Made by a program: the position numbers and the translations under genes
Shown: piece by piece, positions 60,863-64,000 of the stretch
Layout: the number at the start of each line of letters is the position of its first letter
Numbering within the stretch: position 1 is the first letter of the stretch
The notes under the pieces: generated by a model
The model's input: the letters and a program-made list of their open reading frames with translations, nothing else
What the model was told of the DNA's origin: nothing
Database searches by the model: none
Assembly (NCBI GenBank): GCA_029257805.1
Contig: JARIAR010000057.1
Location: 1 to 64,000, forward strand
From: Blautia sp.
GTDB lineage: Bacteria; Bacillota; Clostridia; Lachnospirales; Lachnospiraceae
Direction of reading: 5' to 3'
DNA: 64,000 nucleotides

Positions 60863-61900
60863 TTATTTATCATATTTTTTCATTGAGACACGTATCAGTT
60901 CTTCACAAAGAGAAGGATAATCCATTCCAAGAACCTTTGCTTCCTGCGGGATCAGACTTGTGGCCGTCATTCCCGGAAGTGTATTTGCCTCCAGGCAGTA
61001 CATATCTCCGTTCTCTTTCATAATGAAATCCAAACGACAATATGCCTCCAAAGCAAGAGCTTTTGCACCAGCTTCTGCATGGCGCTGCATCTTTTGCGTC
61101 AGCTCTTCAGAGATTTCAGCAGGACATGTTTCAACTGTAGAACCTGGCTGGTACTTATTTTTATAATCATAAAATCCCTGCAGCGGTGCAATTTCAATAA
61201 CCGGATACGCTTTTCCGTCTACAACGGCAACAGAAAATTCACGTCCTTTTACGTACTCCTCTACAACAACCTCATTCTCATAAGAATATGCCTGATCAAG
61301 AGCTTCTTCGTACTCTTTCTGATTATTCACAATATAAACCCCCACGCTGGAACCACCACAGCATGTTTTTACTACAACCGGAAATTCCATATCAAGTTCT
61401 TCCAGATTTCTTACACATGCGGATTTCTCCATAGAAGTTCCTGCAGGAGTAGGCACTCCATTCATACGAAACATCTGTTTTGTAATTCCTTTATCCATTG
61501 CAAGGGCACTGCTTAAGTAACCTGTTCCTGTATATTTAATGCCCATCAGGTCAAACGCAGCCTGGATTCTTCCATCTTCTCCATTTGCTCCATGAAGTCC
61601 GAGAAATACAATATCACACAATTCACAAAGCTGCAGTACATTTGGTCCGAAAAAACTTTTTCGGTCTTTTTTCATCTGTTCAATCTTATCATCAAAACCT
61701 TTCATGTAGGAAGATGCTTTCTCTACATCATAGGACTCTGGAAAAGGATTTTCCCAGTCCACCTCTTCCACTCCGCCAAAAACATCAACCAAAATCGCCT
61801 GATGTCCTTTTTCCCGAAGTGCTGTACACACTCCTGTTCCGGAAACAATGGAAATCGCACGTTCTGTACTTGTTCCGCCTGCTAATACCACAATCCTCAT
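60863..61900 (-). CDS. ddl: D-alanine--D-alanine ligase
   Basis: VVLAGGTSTERAISI, FLGLHGANGEDGRIQ, EANTLPGMTATSLIPQEA; start MRIVVLAGG at 61900. Confidence 0.95.
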   Translation of the reverse strand: MRIVVLAGGTSTERAISIVSGTGVCTALREKGHQAILVDVFGGVEEVDWENPFPESYDVEKASSYMKGFDDKIEQMKKDRKSFFGPNVLQLCELCDIVFLGLHGANGEDGRIQAAFDLMGIKYTGTGYLSSALAMDKGITKQMFRMNGVPTPAGTSMEKSACVRNLEELDMEFPVVVKTCCGGSSVGVYIVNNQKEYEEALDQAYSYENEVVVEEYVKGREFSVAVVDGKAYPVIEIAPLQGFYDYKNKYQPGSTVETCPAEISEELTQKMQRHAEAGAKALALEAYCRLDFIMKENGDMYCLEANTLPGMTATSLIPQEAKVLGMDYPSLCEELIRVSMKKYDK

Positions 61901-61933
61901 AATCTTTATCTCCTTCATCCAATGCACCTTTTC

Positions 61934-63316
61934 TTATTGATAAACAATCACCGGTGCACCAATCTCAATATTATTATATATGATCTCAGCCTGTGCATAA
62001 GGGGTATTGATACATCCATGAGAACCATTTGTCATATAAATACTTCCGCCAAACTCTGTTCGCCATGACGCATCATGAATTCCGACATTTCCGGCAAAAG
62101 GCAGCCAGAATGTAACAGGAGCTGCATATCCCTCGCCTTTCAGCGTTGCAGGGGATTTTTTGCCATCTACGGCATAGCATCCCACCGGGGTTGCCGTATC
62201 TGTATTTCCCGGATTTCCTGTTACAACCGGAGTGTCTACAATTGGAATCCCATCTTTATACAACACCATTCTCTGATTTGTAAGATCAATTTCCACATAC
62301 GTATATCCTATATCATTTGAAGTATCTCTGCTCCATGCAGAATAAGCATAGATTGGCTCTCTTACCTGTGTTTCTCCATTTAATATAGCCTTAATCAGAG
62401 CTTCTGTTTCCGCCTTCTGATCAATCGCCCATCCATAATCTCCTCCGGAAACCGTTATGATTCTCCCATCATATGTACGAAATTCCCTTGTACAGCCAAA
62501 TGTATCATATTTATAGCCAAGCTCATTAACATATGAGGCTACTTTCTTGACATCCAACGTATAATTTCCCGTTTTATCTTTCACAAGCCAGTTTTTAATC
62601 ACATTTCTGTCTACTGTTTCTTTTGCATCTGCGAAGTCATATGTGATTACAACATCTGTAAGTTCATTAAGCTGGGCACAATCTCTTACCAATGTTTCAT
62701 CATTCTGATAAACCGCCGGTTTTTTATAACAGTTTTCTTTTTCCAGATTTAACTCTGTTTCTCCAAGAAGTGCTGCTTTTTTTACTGCATTCACAAGTTT
62801 TTCTTTATCCGGTTCATTACCTTCTGTTTCCGGCACGATTTCATATCCATTTTCTGTTTCTTTAATGGACGCATCTGCAGGCTTTTTCACGTTTTCTGCC
62901 TGCATACAAGAAAGACCGCTCACCGAATCTTTCAGTTTTTTCTCATCATATACAACCGTTCCTGCTGCCGGATACTCTCTTTTTTCTGAAAAGCATAAAA
63001 ACCACCGGTTACGATCCTGTTCCTTTATAAGCTTTGCCGCACTGCCATCTCCTTTATAAGCAAGACCAATCTGCTGCGCAGTAATTCCTTCCCGCCCATT
63101 GTTCCTTGTGTGCAGAATAAGAGCATATGCGCTTACTTTATCTGACAACAGTTTTTCTGCTTCCTCTGCCGTTTTATAAGAACAATTTAAACCATTTACA
63201 TAAGAACCGGGAAGAAAGTGACTGCTGAAATAATGTCTCCCATATAAATATATTCCAGCTGTCAGCAAAATAAAAAGAAGAATCAGGCTGATCAAATATT
63301 TTCTTTTTTTACTCAT
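61934..63316 (-). CDS. L,D-transpeptidase (YkuD) with N-terminal peptidoglycan-binding domain and TM anchor
   Basis: MTNGSHGCINTPYAQAEIIYNNIEIGAPVIVY catalytic HGC motif; N-terminal TM. Confidence 0.9.
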   Translation of the reverse strand: MSKKRKYLISLILLFILLTAGIYLYGRHYFSSHFLPGSYVNGLNCSYKTAEEAEKLLSDKVSAYALILHTRNNGREGITAQQIGLAYKGDGSAAKLIKEQDRNRWFLCFSEKREYPAAGTVVYDEKKLKDSVSGLSCMQAENVKKPADASIKETENGYEIVPETEGNEPDKEKLVNAVKKAALLGETELNLEKENCYKKPAVYQNDETLVRDCAQLNELTDVVITYDFADAKETVDRNVIKNWLVKDKTGNYTLDVKKVASYVNELGYKYDTFGCTREFRTYDGRIITVSGGDYGWAIDQKAETEALIKAILNGETQVREPIYAYSAWSRDTSNDIGYTYVEIDLTNQRMVLYKDGIPIVDTPVVTGNPGNTDTATPVGCYAVDGKKSPATLKGEGYAAPVTFWLPFAGNVGIHDASWRTEFGGSIYMTNGSHGCINTPYAQAEIIYNNIEIGAPVIVYQ

Positions 63317-64000
63317 TCGTTACCTAACAGCTTCTCTACACTTGCCAATTTTACACAAAGAACAAAAATCTCGGCTGCTTTTCCCAGTTCTTCAAGAGAT
63401 GGGAAAGTTGGTGCAATACGAATATTGGAATCCTTTGGATCTTTTCCATAAGGATAAGTTGCTCCTGCACCTGTCATAACAACGCCTGCTTCTTTTGCTT
63501 TTTCTACAATGGCTTTGGCACATCCCTCCATGGAATCAAAAGAAATAAAATATCCTCCATGAGGTTTTGTCCACTGACCAATTCCAAGACCTCCCAGTTC
63601 TCTTTCAAGAGTATCCAGCACAAGTTCAAATTTCGGACGAATAATGTCCGCATGTTTTCTCATATGTGCATGAAGCCCCTCCAGATCCTTAAAGAAACGT
63701 ACATGACGAAGCTGATTTAATTTATCGTGTCCAATTGTCTGTATTTGCATGTACTGACGGAAATCTTCAAGGTTTGCCTTGGATGCCGCTACAGCTGCAA
63801 TACCTGAACCCGGGAAACTTACTTTTGAAGTTGATGTAAATTTATATACAAGATTCGGATTTCCTGCTTTTGCACAGGCAGATAAAATCTCCTCAAGGAA
63901 ATCCTGATTATCATCATAAAGATGGTGAATACTATATGCATTATCCCAGTAGATACGGAAATCCGGAGCTGCCGGTTTCAATGCTGCAAATCGCTCTACT
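63313..64000 (-). CDS. PLP-dependent aminotransferase, partial (runs off right edge)
   Basis: FTSTSKVSFPGSGIAAVAAS (PLP Lys), WTKPHGGYFISFDSMEGCAKAIVEKAKEAGVVMTGAGATYPYGKDPKDSNIRIAPTFPSLEEL. Confidence 0.85.
   Translation of the reverse strand, partial: VERFAALKPAAPDFRIYWDNAYSIHHLYDDNQDFLEEILSACAKAGNPNLVYKFTSTSKVSFPGSGIAAVAASKANLEDFRQYMQIQTIGHDKLNQLRHVRFFKDLEGLHAHMRKHADIIRPKFELVLDTLERELGGLGIGQWTKPHGGYFISFDSMEGCAKAIVEKAKEAGVVMTGAGATYPYGKDPKDSNIRIAPTFPSLEELGKAAEIFVLCVKLASVEKLLGNE

Overview
The window is an AT-rich Firmicutes chromosome segment. The gene families and order look like Lachnospiraceae, which is an inference. About 60 CDSs are supported, most on the minus strand. I see no rRNA, tRNA, CRISPR array, transposase or prophage genes. 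Main blocks: (1) a MurG-like glycosyltransferase inverted between a sigma factor and a putative anti-sigma gene (1-2073); (2) a Tad/Flp-type pilus locus with two prepilin peptidases, an FHA protein and a rhomboid protease (3264-13246); (3) folT behind a THF riboswitch; (4) nrdD with tandem NrdR boxes; (5) hflX, glmM, a nucleotidyltransferase, a ROK regulator and a secreted GH63-like glucosidase; (6) a deoR-pepA-cutC-transglutaminase operon; (7) hpf, dapB, dapA, cobO-like, ssb and typA; (8) an aminotransferase and an NSS transporter; (9) a complete F-type ATP synthase operon whose c subunit has a two-carboxylate motif; (10) an aconitase-like hydratase, pgi, murF, ddl and an L,D-transpeptidase. 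The observations most worth a second look are: tandem Spo0A-box-like repeats and a structured leader at the Tad promoter; two apparent prepilin cleavage-site classes matching two prepilin peptidases; a roughly 90-nt structured RNA candidate downstream of dapB whose G-U pairs favour the minus strand; a putative leader peptide between the THF riboswitch and folT; a large operator-like inverted repeat at the GH63/ROK locus; a four-repeat lipoprotein; the cytosolic transglutaminase operon; and a 1.1-kb AT-rich region with its own promoter, a small ORF and a probable decayed gene. Everything is from reading the sequence; no database searches were run.
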